The notes below the pieces were generated by a model, which searched no databases, had not been told where the DNA came from, and was given only the letters and a program-made list of their open reading frames with translations. This document shows positions 12,192 to 24,100 of a DNA stretch of 64,000 nt, one piece after another. The DNA lies in contig NC_088801.1 in assembly GCF_011386835.1 (NCBI RefSeq), forward strand, positions 15,672,824-15,736,823, written 5' to 3'. The translations under genes were made by a program, and so were the position numbers. This DNA is from Chrysemys picta bellii. Its lineage: Eukaryota > Chordata > Testudines > Emydidae. Every line of letters starts with the position of its first letter. Position 1 is the first letter of the stretch.

Positions 12192-15100
12192 AAAGACATA
12201 GTGCAGGAGTAGGCAACCTATGGCAGGCGTGCCAAAGGCGGCACGCAAGCTGATTTTCAGTGGCACTCACATTGCCTGGGTCCTAGCCATAGGTCCGGGG
12301 GACTCTGCATTTTAATTTAATTTTAAATGAAGCTTCTTAAACATTTTAAAAACCTTATTTACTTTACATACAACAATAGTTTAGTTATATATTATAGACT
12401 TATAGAAAGAGACCTTCTAAAAATACTGGCACGCGAAACCTTAAATTAGAGTGAATAAATGAAGACTCGGCACACCACTTCTGAAAGGTTGCCGACCCCT
12501 GACATGGTGTTATATGCCTGTGTGCACATTAAAAATGGCTAAGAGAGATGTGCACCCCTAGTGGATGGAATCGGTCATGCTTACATTTCATTAACTGGAA
12601 ATAGAACTGGTCAACACTCAGAATGTCCATTCTGTTGGAAATTGCAAAATGTCAACTTTTTTTTGTTTTTGTTTCCAGAACAAAAACTAGAAAATTTCCT
12701 CTGAAAGGAAATACAAAATAAAACATTTAGGAAAAAAAATTGAACCATTTCAATTCATGTTTTTCCTGAAACCAAATGGAGCAGCTGACTGCCCTGGCTC
12801 TCACAGAATCATAAGGCTGGCCCCGCCTGCAAAATGTGCTGTGAAACATTTCAATTTGATGAATCTGCATTTTCTTACTAAACATCTTGTTGGGAAACCC
12901 CCAACCAGCTCTAGTTGAAAATGTTTTCTTTTTTTGTGACTGGCCTACAAACAGTATAAACTCAGATGCTAACGAATTTTGACAGCAATATTTTTTTTCT
13001 TTAGCTCAAGTAGTACAGTAGGAGGTCATGTGTTTGGAGAGGAAGGTCTTGTTGCATGTGGAACACTAATAATAGTCAGCACTTTATTTTCACTAGGCTG
13101 CACAACCATTAACTAATTCCCACAATGCTAGCTCTGAGAAAGTAAGTATTATCATCCCCATCTGACAGACAGCCAAAGTCAGACACAGAAGTTAAATGGC
13201 TTGACTATGGCCACACAGCAAGACAGTAACAGAGTGGGGATTAGAATTTAGGGGTTTCATAGTGAATGCATACTGCTTCAATAAATGATGACCATGGTGC
13301 CTGTATATGTGAGCAGCCATGGTTTGTTTGTTTGTTTGTTTGTTTGTTTTCACTGTGAGATTTTAAAGTACTAAAGACACAAAATATTGACATTTTCAAG
13401 GTAACATTTTAAAACTAAATATCACAAAGGAACAAATGTCAGTTTCCAAAGATACAACTCGTCGCTTGTTAAACACTAGAAGCTCGTTTCAAGCGAGATA
13501 ATTAAGATTCTCTTTAACTTTTTGCTAAAGGTTAAACCTTTGCCTGGGTCTGTACGATGCCAGAGGCAACAGCATATAACAAAGCTAAACAGCTGACAAA
13601 ACAGCAAAGGGGAGACTTCTATGAGATGGCACAAAAAAGGGTGCTACTCAACACTCTAGGATCGTATCTCAAATAACTCAAAAAGCTAAAAATGTCTGCA
13701 TATAAATTGTGAATTAAAGGGACACTGACAACTTAAATATGGACTAGAATTTAAATTGTGCAAGAAATGAGCTTTTACAGAAACTAAGACCAAAAGAAAT
13801 GTTTCCACAAATTTCTTTTAAAAAACTTCCAATTGAAAAACAGTTTCCCCCCCTCAATAATCAACATTTTCCCCTGCAGTATCTGAGAGGCAAATTTTGC
13901 AACAATAAGAACTGAAAGTGAGAGTGACTATAAACAAAAGTGAAACTGACTCCTTAGCTGCTAATTGTTCAATATGAGAAACAAATTGAATCAATATTAA
14001 ATAATGACAAGTAAATATGATTTTCATTGTTAGTAACAAAAATGGTTATTTGCAAAATACGTAAAGAAATCTGTTTGCAACAAATGATTTTAAAATTGAC
14101 AGTGTCCTTCTGCTATTTTTGCAAGTTACCTTTCCAAATATGCTCAGTCGGTTAGGATCTATGAATGGTTGTTTCAGTAATGATCTGTAAGAAAAAAGGA
14201 AATGTTACATATGACTCTCCAGAATGTGTGGAGTTGGTTATTTGTAGAAGAAAGAATTGTGATAAACTAAGCGAGAAACAGATTTTTAAGGGTTCAAATA
14301 AGAACAGTAAAAGGTGTTATTTTAGTGAAGTCTTGCAGTTTTGCTTTCAGATTCCCTACACTACATGATGAAGGCCTTGTGTTTTGGCAATTATCAAAAT
14401 TATGAATCCTCCCACAGAGGTAATTCATCAACTATGCTTCCAGAAGGATAATATACAGAAGAGAGACTACAAATTTCAGGCAAAGTTCTACAGCATACAG
14501 AGAGAAATAGCATCAAGAGAGAAAGAACTCTCAGGGCCACCCTGCATACCCTCCTGCTCAGTGGTGCACCCACACCAAAACCAGATAAAACACGGAGTAA
14601 TGACTCTGAGCTCATGAACACACAACTCTGATGTAGAAGAACTCTTAGAATTAAGATGTGGAGCCAATTAGAATGCTTATTAGAGCTCCATGTCCCAAAG
14701 GAGGCCTCATCCATCCAATTGGGAATGTGGCCATGGTCCCTCCCCTGCTCTGCAAATCTGCCATTGTGAGGCACCAAGGGAAGGGGGATAGGGAGGTGGG
14801 AAGAAGCAAGCTGCTCCTTTCAACAGCCTGTGAGGCACTTTGTGAAGCTTTCTGTCTGCATATGGAGGAGAGAGTCCTTCCACTCAGCCTCAACATCTTT
14901 GCAACTCCACTAACATTCAGGATGTAGCCATTTGACCCATAGTCAGTTAATGTTTTCATTGTCTTCAGGGATTACAGATGACTTTCAGAAATGTAAAACA
15001 TGTCATTCTAAAATTGTCCAAATAATACAAGAGAATACTTAGTACATGAATGTAGGTAATAATCCATCCATCTTTAAAATACCATGCAATCAATGAGATT

Positions 15101-18100
15101 AACCTTTCTAGGAGTGGTCCCTTAATAAAAAGTGTTATCACATTTTTACATGTAAATATATAGTAGGGACCCGATTCTCTTCTTACTTAAATTGGTATAA
15201 ATCTGCAGTAACTCTCTTCCAGGCAATGGAGTTACCCATGCTAAAACTGATGATGCAAGTGGGATAATAACCCTTTGGCCAAATTCTGCTCGCATTTACA
15301 TTATTGTAATTCTGGTGATTTAGTGAAGGCCCTCTAGATCTACAGTGATTTAAGTGAGAGCAGAATTTGACCCTATATGTCTAAGACATTATTTCACTTG
15401 TAATGAAGCACTGTATATCATGCCGTGAGTCATTTTTCTAAGGAAGCTAGAAAAAATATGTAAACTAGATTAGATTACACATTTAGATTAGGCCCGGAAG
15501 GACAACTTTATCAAAGAGGAACATCAATCCAAAACATTTTTCCCTTTGATTTTTTATTCATTGAATCACACTTTGCAATGAAAAGCCTAATGTTTCGAAA
15601 CGTGCTACTGCACTAAAGATAAGCATTTAACATATTTCATTCTGCAAAGGGAGACCAGTAATAGCTGAAAATTTGCAGTTAAATGTGTCTATTCATCAAG
15701 GTAAAAATGGATTAAAATAGAAGCAAAGTTTGCACATACGTACTCTACAGCTGCTATTTGGTCCTTCACTTCCACTGAACCTAAGCAACGATGGACTTCC
15801 TGTAGAATTTTAAGGCCTTGAAATCCACTCCCTCTGCCATCAAATCGAGCTACGATGACATTATCAGAGTTGACAAGCACCGAATCCCAGTCAACGTGAA
15901 ACTTATCTGTAACCAGCTGGCTGCCTGGAGCTTCATCACTGTAAATACCAACACACCAGACACAAACGCAGACTATTGACAATGTGATACACTTTGCAGT
16001 TCTTCAATATTTTATTTAACCTAGACAGCAGAGTTCAGTCAGTTTGTGCAACCCAGTTGAATTATTGTCAGCTTAATCTATACCATCATGTTAACCAGTG
16101 CTGTTATCCCTCCTGGCAGCAATAAGCAAAATAATTTGTTGAACTGCATAAAGCAAACCAACTATGACTATAATGCTATGCAGTAGGTGGGATACTTGGA
16201 TAATTTTTGCAGAAAAGAGACAGGAAAATGAACCAGGTGCTTTTCATAGAGTGATCCTGAAATTAACATTATGCCTTCTGGTTATTTGAATTCTGGAAAT
16301 TCCATTTTAGAATTTGTTAAGATGCTATAGAATGACAGAAGGGAAAAATCATTATCGCAGCCTGATAATAATTGAACAAGAAATAAAATACTCCTTAGAA
16401 TGATGTTTTCCTAGAAAACAAAAATACCTGCATTATCACATCCTAGAATGGATTTTTGTGAAGTAGACTGCAGAGGAGAATTAAGTACATTTTGGGGGAA
16501 ATTATTTTTCACTGTCAGTGTTTCTAGCAACAAAAGGTTGCAGGCATGAGTGGTAAGTTGTTTTTGTTGTTGTTTAGTCATAAAATAAAGATTTTACAGC
16601 AGAAAAGATAGAAAGGAATAGGAGGAAAGAGGTTTCTAGGGGGACGATAAGCATTTTCCATTGACGGTAAGTTTACTTTTTTCATTCCAATGAAAACAAA
16701 ATGTCAGTTTTAAAAAGGAACCTTGTCAATTTTTGTTCCCAAAGATAAACACAGAATAAGAAAGCAGGCTACCATGAAGTTGTAAAAAAAATGCAAAACG
16801 CCTCTGTGCAGACTGCATCTGCCAGTTGAATGCAAATTAAAATCTAAAAGTGTCTGTGCAGCCTGTATGGAAATTAGATTGGACAGTGTCTATGGGAATA
16901 TTCTAGGGTGAAAGAAGGATGGAGGCAGAAATTATTATTTTGCTGAAGAAATCTAAGCTTGAAAGAATTATAGAAATAGGGGGAAAAAACAACAAACAGA
17001 CCTTTCAATCACTGTTGTGTCATAGGCTCTGCTGGCTGATTATTCAGTTTTATTTTTGCTGTGGGTAATAGACAGTTCAGCTGCAAGGTACTCTTTCAGA
17101 CAACTTGTTAATTAGCATGTATATGATACATAAATCTATTTTCAAATTTACATAGGACCTACCATATTTATGTAACTATGATTTCAGGAACTAAACTTGG
17201 GATAAATTATTTTTAAATGGTATGTCAATAAGTTACCTTTGGTTTTTCATTCTTGTGTGTCTTGAGTAAACAATTTAATTTATAAAAGAAAACTACAGCA
17301 TACTTTAAAAAAAGGATTTAACATATGATACCGCTAACTCTGAAACAATAAACATGAAACCCTGCTTAATGTCATGAGCTGGGTGGGAAAATACCACTGT
17401 CTTGGCAGGATTTCAGTTTCTTCATTTGTTGAAGTACAAATCAACGGGCACTGAGCAGTTCTTCCTATTTATATGTAACGTTTAGAATGGGCTTTCGAAA
17501 AGCGTTCAGTGTTGGTTTAACTGCTCCCATGGAAGTTTTACTATTGACTTCAACAGAATCAGATTTATACCAATGGTGAGCTTTTAAGGAAAATATTATC
17601 CTAAATGTTCTTAGTCAGATAATTTTCCATAAAAGCACTTGTCTAGCTAATTATGACTCTACACTCAGTTCTTCATTACTTTTGACTATTTCAGAATTGC
17701 CCACCCAAACGTTCAAAAATCATGAGTCAGGCCCTCTACGTATCTCCTCCCCGCCCTGCCCCCAGCCCAGGCCTCCACACTCTCCCCATCCCCTCCGCAT
17801 GATCCACCTCCCTTACCTGGGGGAGGGGGGGCTCTGTCCTCCTCCCACTGCGCTGGAGACTTCGGAACCGCAGCAGCAAGAGGAGCAGAACATGGGGCTG
17901 CTGGGCGGCCCATTGCCCGCAGCACCTCTGGTGCAGCTGTACCACCCCCAGCCCTTCCATGCAGGGTCTGTACAGCAGCCCACCAGAGGAGCTGCTGGCA
18001 TAGGGCATGTTCTGCTCCTTTCCCTGCTGCGGTTCCCAGAAGAGCCCTGTGGTTCAGGGCTCTCCCAGGAACCGCAGCAGGGAAAGGAGCAGAAAGCCGG

Positions 18101-21100
18101 CAGTGCCTCCGGCGGCTGTATTGCCACCAGCCCCACCCCACCTAGCCCTGTCCTCTGGTGGGGCTGCCGCTGTACAGATGGAGCCAGAGGAGACACAGCT
18201 CTGTGGAAGGGCAGGAGGCAGGGCTGGGGATTTTGCTCCTTTCCCCACTGTGGTTCCTGGGCGAGCTCTGAACCACAGCTCTCTCCCAGGAACCGCAGCA
18301 GGGAAAGGAGCAGAACATGGGGCCACCAGGCAGCCCCATGCCCACAGCTCCTCCGGTGCGGCTGTACAGCCCCCAGTCCTGTGCTCCGGCAGGGCTGCTG
18401 TACAGATGGAGGAGACCCTGCATGGAACAGCTGGGGCGGTACAGCTGCGCCAGAGGACGTTCTGCTCCTCCTCTTTCTGGTACACAGTATCAGCTATAAA
18501 TATCTTGGTGGTACAGCGGACCGTACTGTACCACCCTACTTGCACTGCTGGATGTGGCAAAACTCCCAGTGGCATCAGTAGTGTCAGACAAGGGCTTTGG
18601 AGTCTCTAACTGCTACTAACACAAATGACATTAATCATTTGGGCTGTAATTCACCCCTTTGCAGAGGGACAGGACATATCCTATGAATCATTTAAGTCCC
18701 ACTTACGCCCTTAAAATAGGGCTTAAGTGGTGTGCCAGACCTTTACACAGGGGTGAATGCCACTATTGGAGCACAAGAATGGATTGTTTTTGTGTCCCTT
18801 TTCAAATCTATTGCTATCAAATGTCTCTGGTTTTGACATGGATGGACTGTATCAAACCCCCAAAGGGGTATGGCATGAAAAAGAAGTCTGCTGTGAGAGC
18901 CATTGACACGAACACACAATCTATTTCAATACAATGGGGAATGCAACGTACATCACCTCTCTTGCCACACCATGTCTTGAATTCATGGACTTTTCCATCC
19001 GTTGTAGCTACCCACATGCTGAAGTATATATAAAAGGTCTACGGCAGATAGAAACTACACCTAGCCACGATTGCAGTGTGGAGTCAGATCCATGATGGCA
19101 CACTCCACAATTAGAGGTGGGCTTGAGCTGCAAAATTTGCACTGCAATCCAATCTTTCCCAAAGTGCAGCAGCATTTGGATCCAGGGTCTTGATTTATAC
19201 CCATCTCTGCATACAGTCAGCTTCTGTTAATTGTTAACCTGCTCATATGCAGCATGCCAATAATACTGCAGAAGTGGAGCACTGTAGAAGGACTCAGTGT
19301 CTTCCACTGCTACTCCTTTTTACAGGATGCAGTGTCTCCCTTGCATGACCCCCACTGGCTGGTATGGAAAGGAGTAGGGACCAAAAACCCAGAGCCATGA
19401 GCACAAGCCTCCTTGCATCCTACCTCACCTGAGCATGGGTAGACACAAGTGAATTCTCTAACAGGCAAAGCATTATACATATTTCACAGCCAGCAAAATC
19501 AAAACACACACACAGATAGGGTGACCAGATGTCCCGATTTTATAGGGACAGTCCCGATTTTTGGGTCTTTTTCTTATATAGGCTCCTATTACCTCCCACC
19601 CCCTGTCCCGATTTTTCACACTTGCTGTCTGGTCACCATACACACAGAAGGGCCATATCCAATTACATGCCTTTCTCTGTGTCTTCTAGGGGCACGTCAT
19701 TTTGCAGCAGCGTTACTGTATTTTCAACAACGAAACAGGAACAGTGAGATTGAAGTGAAGGAGTTATCTAATCATTCTTAACTTTATTTTCTGTTCTTGT
19801 ACCGGAGCAGCATCTTATGAGTCTGCGGTGATAGCAAGGCTGAGAATGATTCAGAAACACTGCTGAAGTTCACCATTGAGGTGCCATTTAAATAGACAGA
19901 AGCTATCAATAATATACCAATATCATTGACCTTAGTGGGTAATTTGTATGCCTCTTGCAATTCAGTCACATACACCTCAGACTGTCTGGAGAAAGAGGCA
20001 GCTCATCATCTCTTTGGTATATTACTGAAAGGAGAAGAATCTTTTCATCTGGGAGCTAAAGCTAAGGCTTTGGCTCTCGTTAAAGCTTGGAGGGAAATAT
20101 GTAGTTCTTATCACAGTGGCTATTATTATTATTATTATTTATTAATATTATCATAATGCCTAGTCATGGACTTCCGTAACACATTACAAACTCCCTCCCA
20201 ATACAAGCTCATGACTCTAGCGCAGAATATGAAAAAGTATCATAATAGCAAATATGAATTAGTGAGGGGAACTACAGCTCAGAAGATAAATTCTATCTAT
20301 GGAATGCAAAATTAAATCAGTGGCAGAACAGTCTCTTTTGCGAATGGCGAAAATCCACTGAAGGAAAAAAGTACATTTTGCAAAACTGACATGAAAACAA
20401 AATTCACCTTAAATTCCCTTTTTTGTGAGCAACTTCTCACATGGCCCTGTGTAGCGGGGTGGTTACCCTGCTCCTGCCCTGAAGGGCTGAAAACAGCCCT
20501 GGGAAAGGGCTGTGGCGGGGGAAAAGCTGGGCTGATTGGGGAAGCAGCCACAGCTGTAGCCAGTGCAATCAGGGCCCAGCTGGCCCTTATAACAGGGCTG
20601 TGCGCCAGAAGGAGAGAGAGAGACAGACTCTCTCTCTAGCTTCTGAGAGAGAAGACCTGGCTGTCTGGGAAGCTGAGGAGGGTACCTAGGGTGGAGCAGT
20701 GCTGGGGAAGGGCAGAGGGAGCTGGGGAGCTCCCGCCTAGCTAAGCCCCAGGCTGCAGGCCGAGTTAAGGGCCCACAAAAAGGGTACTGGGGCTGCAGAG
20801 GGGCAGCCCAGGAATAGACAGAGGCAGCTGGTCCAACCCCCCTTGCCGATGATGAGTGGTTTACAGACGGCCGTCTGCCCCAGTGAGCGGGGGCTAGATG
20901 GTGACTGGCAGTAGCCACTGAGGCAAAGTGGGGACAGGGGGTTGGGGATTCCCCTGGGAGGGGAGGCCCAGAGTGATGGGGTGCTGCAGTGGGTGGAACC
21001 CCTGGGCAAAGGACACTGGGGTCCGGGAGGGACATGGGGGCCAGTGGCAGGCGAGACACCGGCCTGCAGATGGTGCTCTGGGCTGGAAAGAGCTAATTCC

Positions 21101-24100
21101 CTGGACAACCAGCAGGAGGCGCCACGCCGGTGAGTCTCACCCTGCTACCAACCACACCCTTCATCAACAGTTTGAGATCAGATACCCATAACAATCCCAA
21201 GCAGTGGTGTCACAGAAAGCCAAGCACTCCCCCGATCCCCATTCATTTTCCCTGCTAGAGCCTATCATAGCTTAAAAGCAGACCATACATTTGCAACTGT
21301 GCAAACCAATGCGTTTACCACCAGCAGAAAAGATCACATTATCAGAATGGAATCATGTGATAGACTGAAATGAAATACAGATACTACTGCAAAGGCAACA
21401 TGGCTATTCTTTAAACAGCCATCAAAAATACTAAAGGCCAGATTGTGGCTTTTAAGCCACAGCTCTGAGTATTGGAGATGCAGAGCTGCATCCAAGAAAT
21501 GGAGGAAAGGTTGTGGTTCCATACTGCTCCTAGCACTCCTGCAGGGAGGGAGATATCCTCATCCATTGCTTTGCCATCCCTATTCAGGAGGTTTAGAGAC
21601 AGATTGAGCCATGGCCCATCTTCTCCCCATCCCATTTTTAGAGTCCGGTCCCTGAAAAGGAGCAGCCCTTGCATTCCCCATAGCACAGGACTGCTGTTGT
21701 CAGTGAAACAGCAGGTGAAGCTCCTTGCTTGTTTCTCAGCTCATATATGGCCTGTGTTGGCAGTGGGAACTTACAAAATGTTTAGAAAAAGGGGAAACTC
21801 CCAGAAAACTAAAAAGAGCTAGGTTTTCACAAAACAGCACCACAAAAAGGGCAGAGACTCATTTTCATTCCAAAGGGGAAAGAATGAAAGAACTAACTGG
21901 CAGGAAAGCATGAAAAACACATACAAGTTATATAGATGGTTCATTTGTAATGATCCCCACAAAATTGGCCTTCAGAATAACTTCAAATGTAGCCAGATGA
22001 AAAGGACTTCTGGGATGCCCTGCTTCTAAACAGGGTGTAATAAAAAAGGTGGAATCTACCATACATTTTTATACTGCACCGTGTGGCAATGCACTGTTTT
22101 ATCACTTGCAACAGACACTGATTAAAACTATAACATCCTCTGCAACAAATGAAAATTCCAGAAGAGAACCAGTCATGCAAGAATATTATCATGCTGACGT
22201 CTTAGACAAATACCAATAGTTACATTTTACCTCCCTAAATTCCTGCTACTGTTTACATATGTTACAGCATTCTTCTTCACCATTGTACTTGCCCTGCTAA
22301 AAAAATTGCCACTTTCCACCCTATGGTCTGGGATCCTGGTATCAGATCCATGTGATGCATAGACGTGCTCAGTTGGCTTGAGTGAGGCCTATCTCTGGCA
22401 CTATTTCAATAATGGGTGGAGAGTTTCCTCTACATTACAGAAGTATAAGCAGACGTATAAAATATGCAACACTTCTAGGAGAGTTAAGTTATTCAATGTC
22501 TACTTAGGAATATACAGCCTGATATTTTTTTTTCTCTGAGTTTAGAAGAATCTCTCTACTGGTTCAGTTTCACTATATCCACTTACAGTTTGTACAGTTT
22601 TAAAGGACATTAAATAATGAATGCTGACATTTAAGATGCATTATCTACAGATTTTGAAAGAATGAGGTTAATTATGTTCAAGAAGAAATAAAGAATGATT
22701 ATCACCTCTCATTTTATTACCAACATTAAATGCCTGTGTCTTTACTCCACTTAATCATTTCCTGTGTATTATGAAGGACTGGATCATCCAACTTTTTTAA
22801 TGAGTAAGGTGAACCATAATGAAAAAAAAATCAAAAATCTGAAATTTAAACTTTGATCTTAATTATATAGGAAAGAGATAATAACCACACTTTAAGGCAA
22901 TTATTGTACACCTCTCTAATCTATAGGCTACACTGTATGTATTATATTTGAAGGCAACTGAGTGTGAAATGTATTAGTAGTTTAAGAGGAACAAATGGAG
23001 GAGCAGACAGTGTTATAATCTATTTAGTATTTCATGGCCTATGCATCACAATTCACGAGAGAGAAATAGGGCTACCCAGAGGCAACTGGCTACTGTGTGA
23101 GGCCTGTATATCTACTAGATAGCCTGGTGTTCTGACCCCATATAAATTTGAACAACAGTCCTTTGCTCTTCTGTCTAATGGTCTCAATATGCTTTACAGC
23201 CATTAAGGAATTAAGCTTCGCACCATCCTTAGGATGAAGGTGAGTCTTACTGTAAGGAAATTTAGATCCTGATCCTGGAACAGACTCTTTGAGGCTGGGC
23301 TCTGTGATGTATGGAACTTAACTGAATTCAGTGGAATACTGTGCAGGTTCAGGGGTTGGCCAGCACAGAGTCAGTTGCAGGACCGGGGCCTTAAACATTA
23401 AGGCCAAAAGTTTCAAACCTGGGTGCCTACGTTTAGAAGTCTAATTTTAAGCACCCAAGTTTGGTCAGAGAAATTGATTTGACCAAAGTTGGACTGGAAG
23501 CCTGTGACAGCGGGAATAATCCCTAGATCTTATGATTTCCGGTTTATTTCTTACTTGAGCTACGATTTTGGGATAGGAGTTTTACTGAGCCAACAACAGT
23601 ACAAATACAGCATAAAAGATGGTCCCTCCCCACAAAAGTTTACAATCTAATTTGGAGCCTCAGTCCAACATACTTTTTTCTGAGCCAGTAATGAAAGTCA
23701 CCAATCCTAAGAATAGCTGGATCAGGTACCGGGCACATCCATGACATGCAGGGCTATAATCCCCTGCAGAAACCATGGAGCTGCTTTGTAGGGACTGCTA
23801 CAGCCCAATGGCTGAAGTAGAGTTCATGCGGGGGGGGGGGGGGGGGGGGGTTACATGCCACACGAACCCTGCCCAAGTAGTAAGACTGTGAGGCATCAGC
23901 ATCCTGTGTGCACCGAATTGTGCATCTAAACTTGCTGAAACCTTGGCCCTAGAGATATAATAAATCAGCCAACTCTTGCCTTCCCTCTCAACTGCTCCTT
24001 TCCCCATCCTTTCTGTCCTTCCCCTTTTCCTAAATTCACTTGTATACTGCAATCCTGTTGACATAAACACTTTAAACTGGCTTACATCTACAGAGAAAAT

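Larger units (their letters stand above)
8922..14129 (-). other. DPP10: DPP10 intron, 5.2 kb
   Basis: Holds a (GT)n run, a hAT-like MITE at 12204, an AT-rich possible repeat at 12600, a MIR-like fragment at 13140 and a (TTTG)n run. 9000-12140 shows nothing that I recognise. Confidence 0.9.

Noticed and set aside
14400..14960. Minus-strand frames of 125 and 102 codons in the same direction as DPP10
   Set aside because: They do not match DPP10, whose neighbouring exons at 15744 and 14130 already join in phase. An alternative exon cannot be excluded but has no support.
17682..18581. 299-codon + strand open frame and several overlapping minus-strand frames
   Set aside because: They arise from GC-rich inverted-repeat DNA that is open in most frames. 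The translations are rich in repeated Pro/Cys/Ser stretches and show no known domain.
19517..19640. Tc1/mariner assignment with a TA target site
   Set aside because: The perfect 8-bp duplications outside the terminal TA at both copies favour an 8-bp superfamily.
20463..21059. 198-codon minus-strand open frame, Pro-rich
   Set aside because: It lies inside the LTR-like GC-rich repeat and has no recognisable family.
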